Below, in pieces: positions 1-9,432 of a stretch of DNA of 25,224 nucleotides. Numbering within the stretch: position 1 is the stretch's first letter; every line of letters begins with the position of its first letter. Where the stretch lies: NCBI GenBank assembly GCA_947628465.1, contig CANQZZ010000008.1, forward strand, positions 1-25,224. Direction: 5' to 3'. The notes below the pieces were generated by a model, which saw nothing but the letters and a program-made list of their open reading frames with translations, did no database searches and was not told where the DNA came from. Position numbers and translations under genes: made by a program. Origin of the DNA: an uncultured Clostridia bacterium (GTDB taxonomy: Bacteria > Bacillota_A > Clostridia > TANB77 > CAG-508).

Positions 1-2353
1 ATAATAGGAATAATTTATGGGCTATACTTTAAAAAAAGTATAGCCTTAATTTTGCCTATTATTTTTTTAATATACTTGATATTCAAATTAAATATAAAGA
101 AAATGAATACGTATAAAATTGTAAGATACTTAAAAGTAGTTATAAATACTTCTGGCATCTTGTTAATTACAATATCTGCGACTTTATCTAATACTTATGT
201 GTTATATTTAAATTCTAAATATAATAATTTTTATGAAAATACGCCTGAAAATATAGAAGGAAAGGCTGTTGTAATTAGTAATCCAATAGAAAAAGAGTAC
301 AACTATACATATATAATAAAATTTAAAGAAGGAAAATATAAAGGAAAAAAATTTTATTTAAGTGAAAAAAAGAAAAATGCAAAATTAGAATATGGAGATT
401 TAATAGAAATAAATGGGGAATATATAGCTCCAAATACGGCAAGGAATTATAAAGGATTTGATTATAGGGAGTATCTAAAAACAAAAAAGATATATGGAAC
501 CCTAAAAAATAGTAGCATAAACGTAAATAAGAAAAATGATTTAAACATTATTTTTCTTATTTGTAACAATATAAGAAAATACATAGAAGGTACGTCGTCT
601 AAATTACTATCAGAAGATACAAGTAGTTTATTAAATGGAATTTTGGTAGGAAACAAGGAACAAATATCTGAGGAAATGATACAAAATTTTAAAATTAGTA
701 ACCTCTCACACATGCTTTGTGTATCAGGTGCTCATACATCATATATAATACTTGGAATAACATATATTTTGACTAAAAGTAAGCTATCAAAAAAATGGAT
801 AAATATACTAACAATTATTGCAATAGTATTATTCATGTTTATAACAAATTTTACTGCATCTGTAACTAGAGCCTGCATAATGGCAATAACTATTTTAATT
901 GCAGGATTGCTATACCGAAAGCAAGATTTCTATACGAGTATATCAATTTCGCTATTAATAATATTGGCTATAAATCCATTTTCAATTAACGAAATAGGCT
1001 TGCAATTATCATATTTAGGCACATTAGGAATAATTTGTTTTAATAAAACAGTAGAAAAAATTTTGACCAAAATGAAAATAAATGAAAAGATTTCTAAAAT
1101 TCTCTCAGTTACTATATCTGCTCAAATGGCAATAATGCCACTTATGGCATATAAATTTAATTCTATTTCTATGACATTTTTTATATCAAACATATTAGCA
1201 AGCCCATTTTTAGGGATAAACATTATTTTAGGATTTATAACGATTTTTGTCTCTCTTATTTCATTTACTTTAGCAAAACTATTTGCAATACCGCTAAATT
1301 TAAGCTTAAAGACGTTAATATTTATCTCTAGCTTTACTGCAAAACTTCTATTAAGCAGTATCACTGTAAAAACTCCAAATCTATTTTGTCTAATATTTAT
1401 TTATTGTGTAATCTTCATATTAAATTATATCTATTCTATTTATTATTCACAAAACTGTATGAATTTAAGACTATTTCAAAAAAAGATAATAAAATATAAA
1501 AATAAAATTTTATCTAGCATAATAACTATAATTGTTTTATTCAATGTTGTTTCATATTTCTATTCAATAATTCCAAAGGATTTAAGAATATATTTCATTG
1601 ATGTAGGGCAAGGCGATTCTTGTTTAATTATTACTCCTAATAATAAAAAAATATTAGTAGATGGAGGAGAAGGAAAAACAGACGTGCTTCTTTCATATTT
1701 ACTAGACAGAAGAATAAGTAAGCTAGACTATATAATGATTTCTCACTTTGATAGCGACCATTGTAATGGCTTAGTAGACGTAATTCAAAAGTTAAAAATA
1801 AAGAATATTTTAATATCTGAGCAAAGTTATTTCTGTGATGAATATAAAAATATCGCAAACATTATAAATTCTAAAAAAATCAAAGTAACATTTGTAAAAC
1901 AAAATGATTATTTAAAAATTAGCAAAGATGTTGCAATAAAAATATTTTACCCAGCAAGTCCATTAGAATATAGTGATTTAAACAACAATTCAATAGTTGC
2001 AAAAGTTATATACAATAAATTTTCGATAATGTTTACAGGGGATATAGAAATATCTGAAGGAAATCTTATAAGCAAACACACAAAAAATGAATTAAAAAGT
2101 GACATTTTGAAAGTTGCACATCATCGGCTCAAAAACATCATCAAGTGAAGAGTTTATTAAAGCAGTAAATCCCAAAATTGCATTAATAGGAGTAGGAGAA
2201 AACAACAAATTTGGACATCCAAATACAGAGGTATTACAAAGATTAGAAGATGTTAATTCAAAAATATACAGAACAGACAAAATGGGCGAAATAGAGATTA
2301 GAGTAAACAAAGAAGGAAAAATAAAACTAAAAAAATTATTAAAATCAAATTAA
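1..2353 (+). CDS. comEC: ComEC/Rec2 DNA internalization channel, 5'-truncated by window edge, one +1 frameshift at CGG
   Basis: Polytopic membrane channel that passes single-stranded DNA into the cytoplasm during natural transformation. The frame is open from base 1, so the true start lies before the window. In order: N-terminal membrane segments, a DUF4131-like OB-fold stretch (about nt 240-510), the Competence domain with the hallmark SNLSHMLCVSGAH (about nt 700-740) and many hydrophobic helices, then a C-terminal metallo-beta-lactamase-like domain with FIDVGQGDS (about nt 1597), SHFDSDHCNG (about nt 1740) and FTGD (about nt 2032). At nt 2125 the frame runs into CGG and would stop seven codons later. 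Skipping the C gives AHH-GSK, the conserved HHG motif, and the gene continues to TAA at 2351-2353. Family membership is certain. That the gene is functional depends on the recoding interpretation. Confidence 0.93.
2125..2128 (+). other. +1 frameshift site CGGC in comEC
   Basis: The upstream frame (codon CAT, His) places CGG in the A site. Dropping the C resumes at GGC (Gly) and completes the AHHGS motif of the beta-lactamase-like domain. The downstream frame then runs 76 codons, including the stop, to 2353. Confidence 0.85.
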
Positions 2354-2354
2354 A

Positions 2355-2374
2355 TGCAACTAAATTTAGTTGCA
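2355..2374 (+). promoter_or_regulatory. Perfect 20-bp palindrome upstream of hicA, candidate HicB operator
   Basis: TGCAACTAAA is followed directly by its exact reverse complement. It sits 26 bp upstream of the hicA start and 1 bp after the comEC stop. HicB antitoxins with a C-terminal DNA-binding domain repress their own operon at inverted repeats, so an operator role is the best inference. A weak terminator for comEC is possible, but no T-run follows. Confidence 0.6.
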
Positions 2375-2398
2375 AAAACAAGAATAAAGGAGTATAAT
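2370..2398 (+). promoter_or_regulatory. Candidate promoter overlapping the operator and the hicA Shine-Dalgarno
   Basis: TTGCAA (2370-2375), 17 bp, TATAAT (2393-2398). The -35 lies in the palindrome, and the -10 ends 2 bp before the hicA ATG. Transcription would start near 2405, downstream of the hicA ribosome binding site AAAGGAG (2386-2392), so such an mRNA could express only hicB. Confidence 0.45.
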
Positions 2399-2400
2399 AT

Positions 2401-2655
2401 ATGAGTAAGAAAGATAAACTATTAGAAAAATTAAAATCTAAACCAAAAGATTTTACATATGATGAATTAAAAACATTATTAAATTATTTAGGATTTTATG
2501 AAAGTGATAAAGGCAAAACATCTGGGTCAAGAGTAGAATTTAAAGATAATATGAATAGAAAAATAAGATTACACAAGCCACATCCAAGTAATATAGTGAA
2601 AATGTATAAAATTAATGAAATAATTGAGTCATTAGAAGAATGGAGGTTAATATAA
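2401..2655 (+). CDS. hicA: HicA family toxin (mRNA interferase)
   Basis: Small double-stranded-RNA-binding-fold ribonuclease that cleaves mRNA when its antitoxin is lost. It is 84 residues, the normal size. The family pattern is visible: LLNYLGF at residues 27-33, TSGSRVEF at 40-47 and LHKPHPS at 57-63, where the histidines are the expected catalytic or RNA-contact residues. The start is fixed by AAAGGAG eight bases upstream. The last codons overlap the ATG of the antitoxin gene by one base, and GGAGG for hicB (2642-2646) lies inside hicA. Toxin before antitoxin is the usual hicAB order. Confidence 0.88.
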   Translation: MSKKDKLLEKLKSKPKDFTYDELKTLLNYLGFYESDKGKTSGSRVEFKDNMNRKIRLHKPHPSNIVKMYKINEIIESLEEWRLI

Positions 2656-2996
2656 TGAATAATATTATGAAATATAAAGGATATTGGGCAGAAGTAAAAT
2701 ATAGTGACGAAGATGAATGCTTTTGGGGAAAAATAGAAGGTTTAAAGAATACATTAATTTTGTTTGAAGGTAATACTGTTAAAGATTTAAAAAAGGATTT
2801 TAAAGAATCAATTGATAGTTACTTAGAAGACTGCAAAGCTAATAACGAAATACCAGAAAAACAATGCAAAGGTTCATTAAATGTTAGACTAGGAGTAGAA
2901 CTTCATAATAAAGCAAAGATGAAATCAATTGAAAAAAAGATTAGCATAAATGAATTAATAAAAGAGGCAGTAGCTTTATATTTAAAAACAAATTAA
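2655..2996 (+). CDS. hicB: HicB family antitoxin
   Basis: Antitoxin partner of the preceding HicA. It is 113 residues from ATG 2655, chosen because GGAGG sits at the right distance; an upstream ATG at 2640 has no such site. Residues about 5-60 form the partial-RNaseH-like HicB domain (YWAEVKYSDEDECFWGKIEG). After a linker, residues about 72-113 (GSLNVRLGVELHNKAK, ISINELIKEAVALYL) resemble a ribbon-helix-helix/Arc-type DNA-binding domain. That would let the protein bind the palindrome at 2355-2374 and autoregulate the pair. Confidence 0.88.
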   Translation: MNNIMKYKGYWAEVKYSDEDECFWGKIEGLKNTLILFEGNTVKDLKKDFKESIDSYLEDCKANNEIPEKQCKGSLNVRLGVELHNKAKMKSIEKKISINELIKEAVALYLKTN

Positions 2997-3052
2997 AACA
3001 AATAATTGTATATTTTATCTAAATGTTGGAAAAAATAGAACTGGTGATGAAA

Positions 3053-3652
3053 ATGAAAAAATATACAATTATTACAATAATAACTATTGGAATCATACTA
3101 GGATTTTTAACAGGAATATATATATACAGAATAAATAAAATTAGTAATGAGCAAAAAGAATATATTGCAGAAAAAGTAGAAGATGAATGTACAGCAATAG
3201 GAGAACTAGGCGAAGATGAATTAGCAAGTTTAATTACTACAAATAATGACGAGGACAAAGTTTCTCCAAACTGTACTATTATATTAAAAGTTTATCATGA
3301 AGCATGCAATCATCTAATAGAAAGCAGACAAAGCATTGAAGAAGCGGATGTAAATATGACAGAAGAAGAGTTAAGAGAAAAATTTAGTGATTGGGAAATA
3401 CAGAAATTTACGCCAACAGAAATCGTGTTATACAAAGAAGTAAAAGAGTTTTGTAACGAGCACTATTTATTAAAAGATGAAGATGGATACATTACTATAT
3501 ATACATTAGACGAAGATGAAAATGCTCAATTCTTTAACAAAACAGAAATTCCTACTGAATATCTTGCAGAAGAGGATTTAGAGCAAATTAGAAATGGCTT
3601 AAAAGTTTATACAGAAAAAGAATTAAATAAAACACTTGAAGATTTTGAATAA
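3053..3652 (+). CDS. BofC-like C-terminal domain protein, membrane anchored
   Basis: About 199 residues from ATG 3053, chosen for GGTG at 3043-3046; ATGs at 3023 and 3047 are alternatives. Residues about 4-22 form one transmembrane segment or signal anchor, followed by an acidic extracytoplasmic region. The last ~80 residues (WEIQKFTPTEIVLYKEV, HYLLKDEDGYITIY, IPTEYLAEEDLEQIRNGLKV) resemble the BofC C-terminal domain seen in many Clostridia. In Bacillus, BofC acts in the intermembrane space of the sporulating cell in the sigma-K checkpoint. The role here is unproven, since many Clostridia carry such proteins outside any sporulation cluster. A strong terminator follows. Confidence 0.6.
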   Translation: MKKYTIITIITIGIILGFLTGIYIYRINKISNEQKEYIAEKVEDECTAIGELGEDELASLITTNNDEDKVSPNCTIILKVYHEACNHLIESRQSIEEADVNMTEEELREKFSDWEIQKFTPTEIVLYKEVKEFCNEHYLLKDEDGYITIYTLDEDENAQFFNKTEIPTEYLAEEDLEQIRNGLKVYTEKELNKTLEDFE

Positions 3653-3667
3653 AAAAGAAATTAAAAA

Positions 3668-3718
3668 ATGCAATTTTACTTTGTATATTGTATGCAAGGT
3701 AAAGTTGCATTTTTTTTG
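3668..3718 (+). terminator. Rho-independent terminator after the BofC-like gene
   Basis: The 16-bp stem at 3668-3683 and 3695-3710 has only two G-U pairs and an 11-nt loop, followed by seven T residues. Confidence 0.85.
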
Positions 3719-3797
3719 TTTCCCCAAGCGATTGATAAAATAAATGTATAAATGTAATAAAAATGTAATGAAAAAAACATAAATGGAGATTTGAAAT

Positions 3798-3847
3798 CTA
3801 TAAAGATAGCTTCCGTAAAGGAGTTTAGGTAAATCTTTACATTATAG
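3798..3847 (+). ncRNA. Structured 5' leader element of the dockerin gene cluster (unclassified)
   Basis: The gene-free stretch 3653-3995 holds the terminator above and two foldable elements. This one closes with CTATAAAGAT (3798-3807) against ATCTTTA and TATAG (3833-3847, 3-nt bulge) and contains a small inner stem UUCC/GGAG. I do not recognise a known riboswitch consensus. It may be a leader structure or chance pairing in AT-rich DNA. Confidence 0.3.
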
Positions 3848-3902
3848 GAAAAAAGCAACATTTACAAAATAAATAAAATATGTAAAGATATTATTAAGAT
3901 AT

Positions 3903-3940
3903 TGGGTAAAATTGTAGGATACAGATTCCATATTTACCCA
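3903..3940 (+). promoter_or_regulatory. Leader hairpin upstream of the dockerin gene
   Basis: TGGGTAAA (3903-3910) pairs exactly with TTTACCCA (3933-3940) over a 22-nt loop, about 55 nt before the start codon. No T-run follows, so it is not a terminator. It could be a protein-binding site or an mRNA-stabilising hairpin. Confidence 0.35.
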
Positions 3941-3995
3941 GAGAGAAATTATACACATGATTAGCCTACATAAACAAATGAAAGGTGGAAAACCA

Positions 3996-6513
3996 ATGAA
4001 GAAAAAGATGTCATTAATGATAGTAGTAATTTTAATATTACAAATAATGTTGCCAATGCTAACTGTAATATGGGAAAATGCATTAACATTAAAATCAGTA
4101 GCATATGATGGAACAGAATATTATATAAATTCAGCACAAGATATGTGGGATTTTGCAGAAAAAGTAAATAGCGGAGATACATTTGAAGGAGTTACAGTAT
4201 ATTTAAATAATGATATAGATTTAGGATGTGATGAAAACAAACAATGGGTGCCAATAGGAGATTATAGCAATAATAATACGTTTAAGGGGATTTTTGATGG
4301 GAAAAGCCATACAATTAGTGGAATGAAAATTAATGCAGAGCAGAGCAATTACATAGGATTTTTTGGGTATCTAAATAGAGGAGTTATAAAAAATTTAATA
4401 ATATCAGATTCCGAAATAAATATTAATAATAGTGAAATAACAATAAATAGAATTGGAATAATAGCAGGTATGTTAATAAATAATTCAAAAATAGAAAATT
4501 GTGGTACAAAAAATAGTAAAATAATATTAACATCCAAAATTGAAGAAAACAATATTAATTATGGAGATGAAATTGGTGGGTTAGTTCGGATATTTAAGTA
4601 AAGGTTGGATAAAAAATAGTTTTAGTAATACTAATATAACAGTGAATAATTCAAAAAACAACTATTATTTTATTGGAGGAATATGTGGTTCTGTTTTTCT
4701 AATAAATGATTATATTCCTATAAAAAATTGTTATAATTCGGCTGATATAAGCATTGACCAATATAATAATGCAACTGGTGGAATTGTTGGAGATAGTTAT
4801 GGTATAATAAAAAATTGTTATAATTTAGGAAGCATAATTACAGAAGGAGCAGCTGGTTATAATTCTGATGGTACAGGAGGAATAGTAGGATCAAATCATT
4901 CAGAAATTATTGAATGTTATAATAATGGAAATATAACAGCAGAGCGTAATGCTGGAGGAATATCTGGTACGAATTTCGACAATAAAAACAATGTGATAGA
5001 TTGTTACAATACAGGAACTATTAATGGTCAAGAATGTATAGGAGGAATAACCGGAAGAAATGGAAGCACAAATAATGGGACTTGTCAGGGAGCAACAATA
5101 AAAAATTGCTATAATATTGGAAACATTGTAGAAAACAAGAAAGGTAGTAGTATAGGAAATATAGTTGGATGGAACAAAGAAAAAGGAATTCTAGAAAATT
5201 GTTATTATTTAACAAATGGTTTAGAAGGATATGGGATTAATAAAAGTGGAGAAAACTTAACAGTATATAATAAAGAATCAGAGCAAATGAAAAATGTTAA
5301 TTTTGTAAACCAATTAAAATCTGATAGCTATAGATTTGATGAAAATGGTTTAAATAATAATTACCCAATATTATTATGGATAAAACAGATTGAAATATAC
5401 GAAAAACCAAATAAATTGGTATATAAGATAAATGCTGATAAATTAGATTTAAATGGGGGTAAAATAAAAGTAAAGTATAATTATTCGAATTATGATGTTA
5501 TTTTGGATATGGATGATGAAAGATTTAAAATAACAGGATTTGACAATACAATTGGAGGAACACAGGAAATAACAGTTACTCTCGAAGAAGAATTCTATGC
5601 AAGTTTTAATGTAATGATACAGAAATTGGACAGCATAACAATAACGCATGCACCAAGCAAAACAGAATATGTAGAAGGGCAAACATTTAATACAGCAGGA
5701 ATGGAAGTAACAGCCCACTATAATGATGAAACAACAGCAGTAGTAGAAAACTACATAACAAGCCCAACAGAGCCATTAACAACGTCAAATAATAAAATAA
5801 CGGTAAGTTATGAAGAAGGAAATATAACAAAAACAGCGGAACAAACAATAACAGTATTGCCAAAAGAATTAGACAGCATAACAATAACACATGCACCAAA
5901 CAAAACAGAATATGTAGAAGGGCAAACATTTAATAACAAGGGAATGATTGTTACAGCCCACTATAATGATGAAACAACAGCAGTAGTAGAAAACTACACA
6001 ACAAGCCCAACAGAGCCATTAACAACGTCAAATAATAAAATAACAATAAGTTATAAAGAAGGAAATATAACAAAAACAGCGGAACAAACAATAACAGTAA
6101 ATCCAATAACATTAACATCAGACGTATATACAGTAGAAGAAACGAGGGTAGGTAAAATACAACCAGAAACTACAGTAGAAGAATTCAAGAGAAATATAGT
6201 AACAAATGCAGATATAGTGGAAATATATAATAAATCAGGACAAAAATTGGAAGAAAACGATACAATAGGAACAGGAGTAGTGTTAAAACTAAATAATATA
6301 AAAAATTATACATTAATAGTATTAGGAGATGTAGATGGAGATAGCAGAGCAAACTTCACAGATATACTATTAATTAACAAACACAGACTAAACAAAGTAA
6401 GATTAGAAGAACCATATTTAACAGCAGCAGACGTAACAAGAGATGGAAAAGCAGATTTTACAGATATATTAAAAATAAATAAATACAGATTAGGAAAAAT
6501 AAGCAGTCTATAA
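3996..6513 (+). CDS. Secreted GLUG-repeat / Ig-like / dockerin protein, one +1 frameshift at CGG
   Basis: 838 residues if the shift at 4587 is read through. Start ATG 3996 follows AAAGGTGG. Order: signal peptide (residues 1 to about 35, ending SVA); glycine-rich GLUG repeats (about 110-430) recurring as GGIVG...IIKNCYNLGSI; a linker; two tandem Big_3 Ig-like domains (about 544-704); and a type I dockerin (about 776-838) with two Ca-binding duplicates, DVDGDSRANFTDIL and DVTRDGKADFTDIL. The frame breaks at GGLV-CGG; skipping C gives GGLVGYLSKG, a GLUG motif. The dockerin should bind the cohesin protein encoded at 8553. No catalytic domain is visible, so an adhesive or structural role is likelier than hydrolysis. 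Confidence 0.85.
4587..4590 (+). other. +1 frameshift site CGGA in the GLUG-dockerin gene
   Basis: Codon GTT (Val) is followed by an in-frame CGG. Dropping C continues at GGA (Gly), restores the GLUG motif GGLVGY and opens 642 further codons to 6513. Without the shift, translation ends four codons later at TAA. Confidence 0.85.
5629..6099 (+). repeat. Tandem nucleotide repeat encoding two Big_3 Ig-like domains
   Basis: Copies 5629-5856 and 5872-6099 are offset by 243 bp (81 codons) and nearly identical in DNA as well as protein. A third, more diverged copy lies in the next gene at about 8010-8240. The DNA identity suggests recent duplication or gene conversion. Confidence 0.85.
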
Positions 6514-6536
6514 ATGAATGAAAGGTGGAAAAACAA

Positions 6537-8438
6537 ATGAAGAAAAAATTATCATTAATGCTAGCAGTAATTTTAATATTACAAATAATGTTGCCAATGC
6601 TGACTATAATATGGGAAAATGCATTAACATTAAAATCAGTAGCGCAGGAAGATTTAGTAGAAATAACATTTGAAGATGAGAATATGTATAATGCAATGGT
6701 AAAAGCATTAGGAAATAAAGTAACAGATACAGAAGCAGAAACCAAAACAATAAAAATGACTGAGGAAAATATAAATAGTGTAACACAGTTGAATTTACAG
6801 TATAATATTTCTTCTAAAATAATAAAAAATATAGCAGGAATAGAAAAGTTTACAAATTTGAATTGTTTGAGATTAGATAATAACAATATAAGCGATAATA
6901 TATCCATATTAAGTAATCTAACAAATTTAAAAGAGCTAAATTTAACGGGAAATGGAATAAGCGACATAAGGCCATTGGAAGGACTAACAAACTTGACTAA
7001 ATTAGACTTATCTTATAACAAAATTAGTGACTTAAATCCATTAAAAAAACTTAAGAGCTTGGCTGATTTAGACTTACAGTGGAATAAAATCACTGATATA
7101 GAACCATTAAAAGAACTTAAAAGCTTGTCTATATTAGACTTAAGTTATAACGAAGCCACAAGTGGAGTTATACTAAGTAACATAGAGCCATTAAAGGAGT
7201 TACCAAAGTTGACTTCCTTAAGGTTTAGTGGTAATTATCCGACATATCGTGAATTAATGCTAATAAGTGAACTAACAAGCTTGGCTGAATTAGACTTAAG
7301 TAATGACCACATCAGTGACATAGAGCCATTAAAGGAACTTAAGAACTTGGATAGATTAGTATTAAGTCATAACCAAATCAATGATTTAGAGCCATTAAGA
7401 GGACTAACGAGCTTGACTTCTTTATACTTATATAATAACCAAATCAGTGACATAAGCACTTTGGGAAAACTAACGAGCTTGACTTATTTAGACTTAGAGA
7501 ATAACCAAATCAGTGACGTAAGCACATTAGGAGAACTAACTAAGTTGAAAACTTTAAGCTTAGAGAATAACCAAATCAGTGACATAAGCACTTTGGGAAA
7601 ACTAACGAGCTTGACTTATTTAAACTTAGAGAATAACCAAATCAGTGACATAGAGCCATTAAAGGAACTTAAGAACTTGGATAGATTAGTCTTAAGTCAT
7701 AACCAAATCAGTGACATAAGCGCATTGGAAGGATTAACTATTTCTTATTTATGGTTACGTCATCAGGAATTAACAACAACAGCAATAGAAGGACAAACAA
7801 TAGAATTACCACCAATATTTAAATCAGCAAAGGATAGTAATAGCAAAGGTTATACAGAACAAGAATTTACTTTAACAAATTGCACATTAAGCGAAGACAA
7901 AACAAAAATAACAATAAATAAAGATGTAGAAGAAGCAAGTGTTACAATAAATGGAGGAGGATTAGGAGGAGGATTAGATGGCTCAAAACTTATGATTACA
8001 GTAAAAGAATTAGATAGTATAACAATAACACAAGCACCAAGCAAAACAGAATATGTAGAAGGACAAACATTTAATAAAGCCGGCATGGAAGTGACAGCCC
8101 ACTATAATAATGGAACAACAGCAGTAGTAGAAAACTACACAACGAGCCCAACAGAGCCATTAACAATAAATGATAAAACAATAACAGTAAGTTATGAAGA
8201 AAATGGAATAACACAAACAGCAACACAAGCAATAACAGTAGTATTAAAAGGTGATGCAAATGGAGATGGCAAAGTCGACTTTAAAGATATATTAGTAATT
8301 AATAAACATAGATTAGGAAAAACACAATTAACAGGAATATACTTAGAAGCAGCAGATGTAACAGGAGATGGAAAGGCAGATTTTACAGATATATTAAAAA
8401 TAAACAAATATAGATTAGGAAAAATAAATAGTCTATAA
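6537..8438 (+). CDS. Secreted leucine-rich-repeat / Ig-like / dockerin protein (internalin-like)
   Basis: 633 residues from ATG 6537, eight bases after GGTGG; a GTG at 6525 overlaps that site and is unlikely. Order: signal peptide nearly identical to that of the preceding gene; about 13 leucine-rich repeats of 22 residues (about 95-410) of SDS22/internalin type, for example LTSLTYLDLENNQISDIS; a short cap; one Big_3 domain (about 490-565); and a C-terminal type I dockerin (about 570-633) with DANGDGKVDFKDIL and DVTGDGKADFTDIL. It begins 23 bp after the previous stop and is probably co-transcribed. It is likely a protein-binding surface module tethered by the cohesin at 8553. No frameshift site occurs in it. 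Confidence 0.87.
   Translation: MKKKLSLMLAVILILQIMLPMLTIIWENALTLKSVAQEDLVEITFEDENMYNAMVKALGNKVTDTEAETKTIKMTEENINSVTQLNLQYNISSKIIKNIAGIEKFTNLNCLRLDNNNISDNISILSNLTNLKELNLTGNGISDIRPLEGLTNLTKLDLSYNKISDLNPLKKLKSLADLDLQWNKITDIEPLKELKSLSILDLSYNEATSGVILSNIEPLKELPKLTSLRFSGNYPTYRELMLISELTSLAELDLSNDHISDIEPLKELKNLDRLVLSHNQINDLEPLRGLTSLTSLYLYNNQISDISTLGKLTSLTYLDLENNQISDVSTLGELTKLKTLSLENNQISDISTLGKLTSLTYLNLENNQISDIEPLKELKNLDRLVLSHNQISDISALEGLTISYLWLRHQELTTTAIEGQTIELPPIFKSAKDSNSKGYTEQEFTLTNCTLSEDKTKITINKDVEEASVTINGGGLGGGLDGSKLMITVKELDSITITQAPSKTEYVEGQTFNKAGMEVTAHYNNGTTAVVENYTTSPTEPLTINDKTITVSYEENGITQTATQAITVVLKGDANGDGKVDFKDILVINKHRLGKTQLTGIYLEAADVTGDGKADFTDILKINKYRLGKINSL
7311..7711 (+). repeat. Near-identical leucine-rich-repeat DNA units
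   Basis: The segment 7311-7381 recurs at 7641-7711 (offset 330 bp, five units of 66 bp) with one difference. The segment starting at 7451 recurs at 7583 (offset 132 bp, two units). Such identity allows unit gain or loss by recombination. Confidence 0.8.
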
Positions 8439-8471
8439 TATTACATTTGTATGACATTATTGTGTTAAATA

Positions 8472-8500
8472 TTGATATAACATAAAATAATAGCTATAAT
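8472..8500 (+). promoter_or_regulatory. Promoter of the cohesin gene
   Basis: TTGATA (8472-8477), 17 bp, TATAAT (8495-8500). It is followed by the inverted repeat TAACAT-ATA-ATGTTA (8501-8515) around the expected start site, which may be an operator. The cohesin gene can thus be made separately from the dockerin genes. Confidence 0.65.
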
Positions 8501-8552
8501 TAACATATAATGTTATAAAATAAGATAAATATAAATTGTGGGGGTATAACAA

Positions 8553-9419
8553 ATGAAAAAACAATTAATTACAATACTAGCAATTATATTGCTAATATTA
8601 GGAGTAACATTTTCAGTAAACGCAGCAGATGCAACAGCAAATTTAAAAGCAAGTAATAATAATTTGAATCCAGGAGAAACATTTAAAGTAACTTTTGAAG
8701 CATCATGTGAAGAAGGTATTAATGGTATAAATGCAGTAATTAGTTACGATACAGATAAATTAGAAGTAGTAAGTCCTATAGCAGTAACTGACACATCAAA
8801 ATGGGTTAAGATAGAAGGAGAAACAGATTTAACTGCAAATATTCTTAGTAACGGAAGTGCAGTAAAATCAGGAGAAGTATTTAGTTTAACATTTAAAGTA
8901 AAAGAAAATGCAGAAAGAGGAACTACAGCAAAAATAACAGCTTCAGAGATATATATAGATGGTGATGGGGAAGGTAGTTATAATTTAGACCCAAGTGAAA
9001 TAGAAGTTTCAATAAAAGAGGAAGTGGTAACACTTTCATCAATAGAAATTACAAAAGCACCTACAAAAACAACATACAATGCAGGAGAAAAATTTGATAA
9101 AACAGGAATGAAAGTTACAGCTAAATATAGTGATGGAACTAGCAAAGAAGTAACAAATTATACATATACTCCAACTGAAGCATTAAAAACTTCAGATACA
9201 AAAGTAACAGTAAGTTACACAGAAGATGGAGTTACAAAAACAGCAGAACAAAAAATAACAGTTGCAGGAGTTACATCAGTACAAGGAACTAGCACAGAGT
9301 CAAAGAAAGAAATGCCATACACAGGAACACAAAACATTATAATGATAGTAGCAATTGCTATTATTGGGGCAGTATCAGTAGTATCATATATAAAATATAG
9401 ACAATATAAAAACATATAA
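8553..9419 (+). CDS. Cell-wall-anchored cohesin protein with Ig-like domain
   Basis: 288 residues. ATG 8553 follows a GGGGG site. Residues 1-24 are a signal peptide ending VNA. Residues about 28-155 fit a cohesin domain (LNPGETFKVTFEA, INAVISYDTDKLEVVS, GEVFSLTFKV). Residues about 165-245 are a Big_3 Ig-like domain. Residues 254-258 are MPYTG, a sortase-type motif related to LPXTG, followed by a hydrophobic helix and a basic tail (KYRQYK). The protein should be fixed to peptidoglycan and present one cohesin to dockerin partners; the two genes just upstream encode such partners. No sortase lies in the window. Confidence 0.85.
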   Translation: MKKQLITILAIILLILGVTFSVNAADATANLKASNNNLNPGETFKVTFEASCEEGINGINAVISYDTDKLEVVSPIAVTDTSKWVKIEGETDLTANILSNGSAVKSGEVFSLTFKVKENAERGTTAKITASEIYIDGDGEGSYNLDPSEIEVSIKEEVVTLSSIEITKAPTKTTYNAGEKFDKTGMKVTAKYSDGTSKEVTNYTYTPTEALKTSDTKVTVSYTEDGVTKTAEQKITVAGVTSVQGTSTESKKEMPYTGTQNIIMIVAIAIIGAVSVVSYIKYRQYKNI

Positions 9420-9432
9420 TTAATAAAAACAA

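Noticed and set aside
3798..3847. Cyclic-di-GMP or other named riboswitch
   Set aside because: The stretch lacks the conserved core sequences of the classes I know; only generic stem pairing is present.
6850..7745. CRISPR-like periodic repeat
   Set aside because: The 66-bp periodicity is a coding leucine-rich-repeat array in one open frame, without identical repeats separated by unique spacers.
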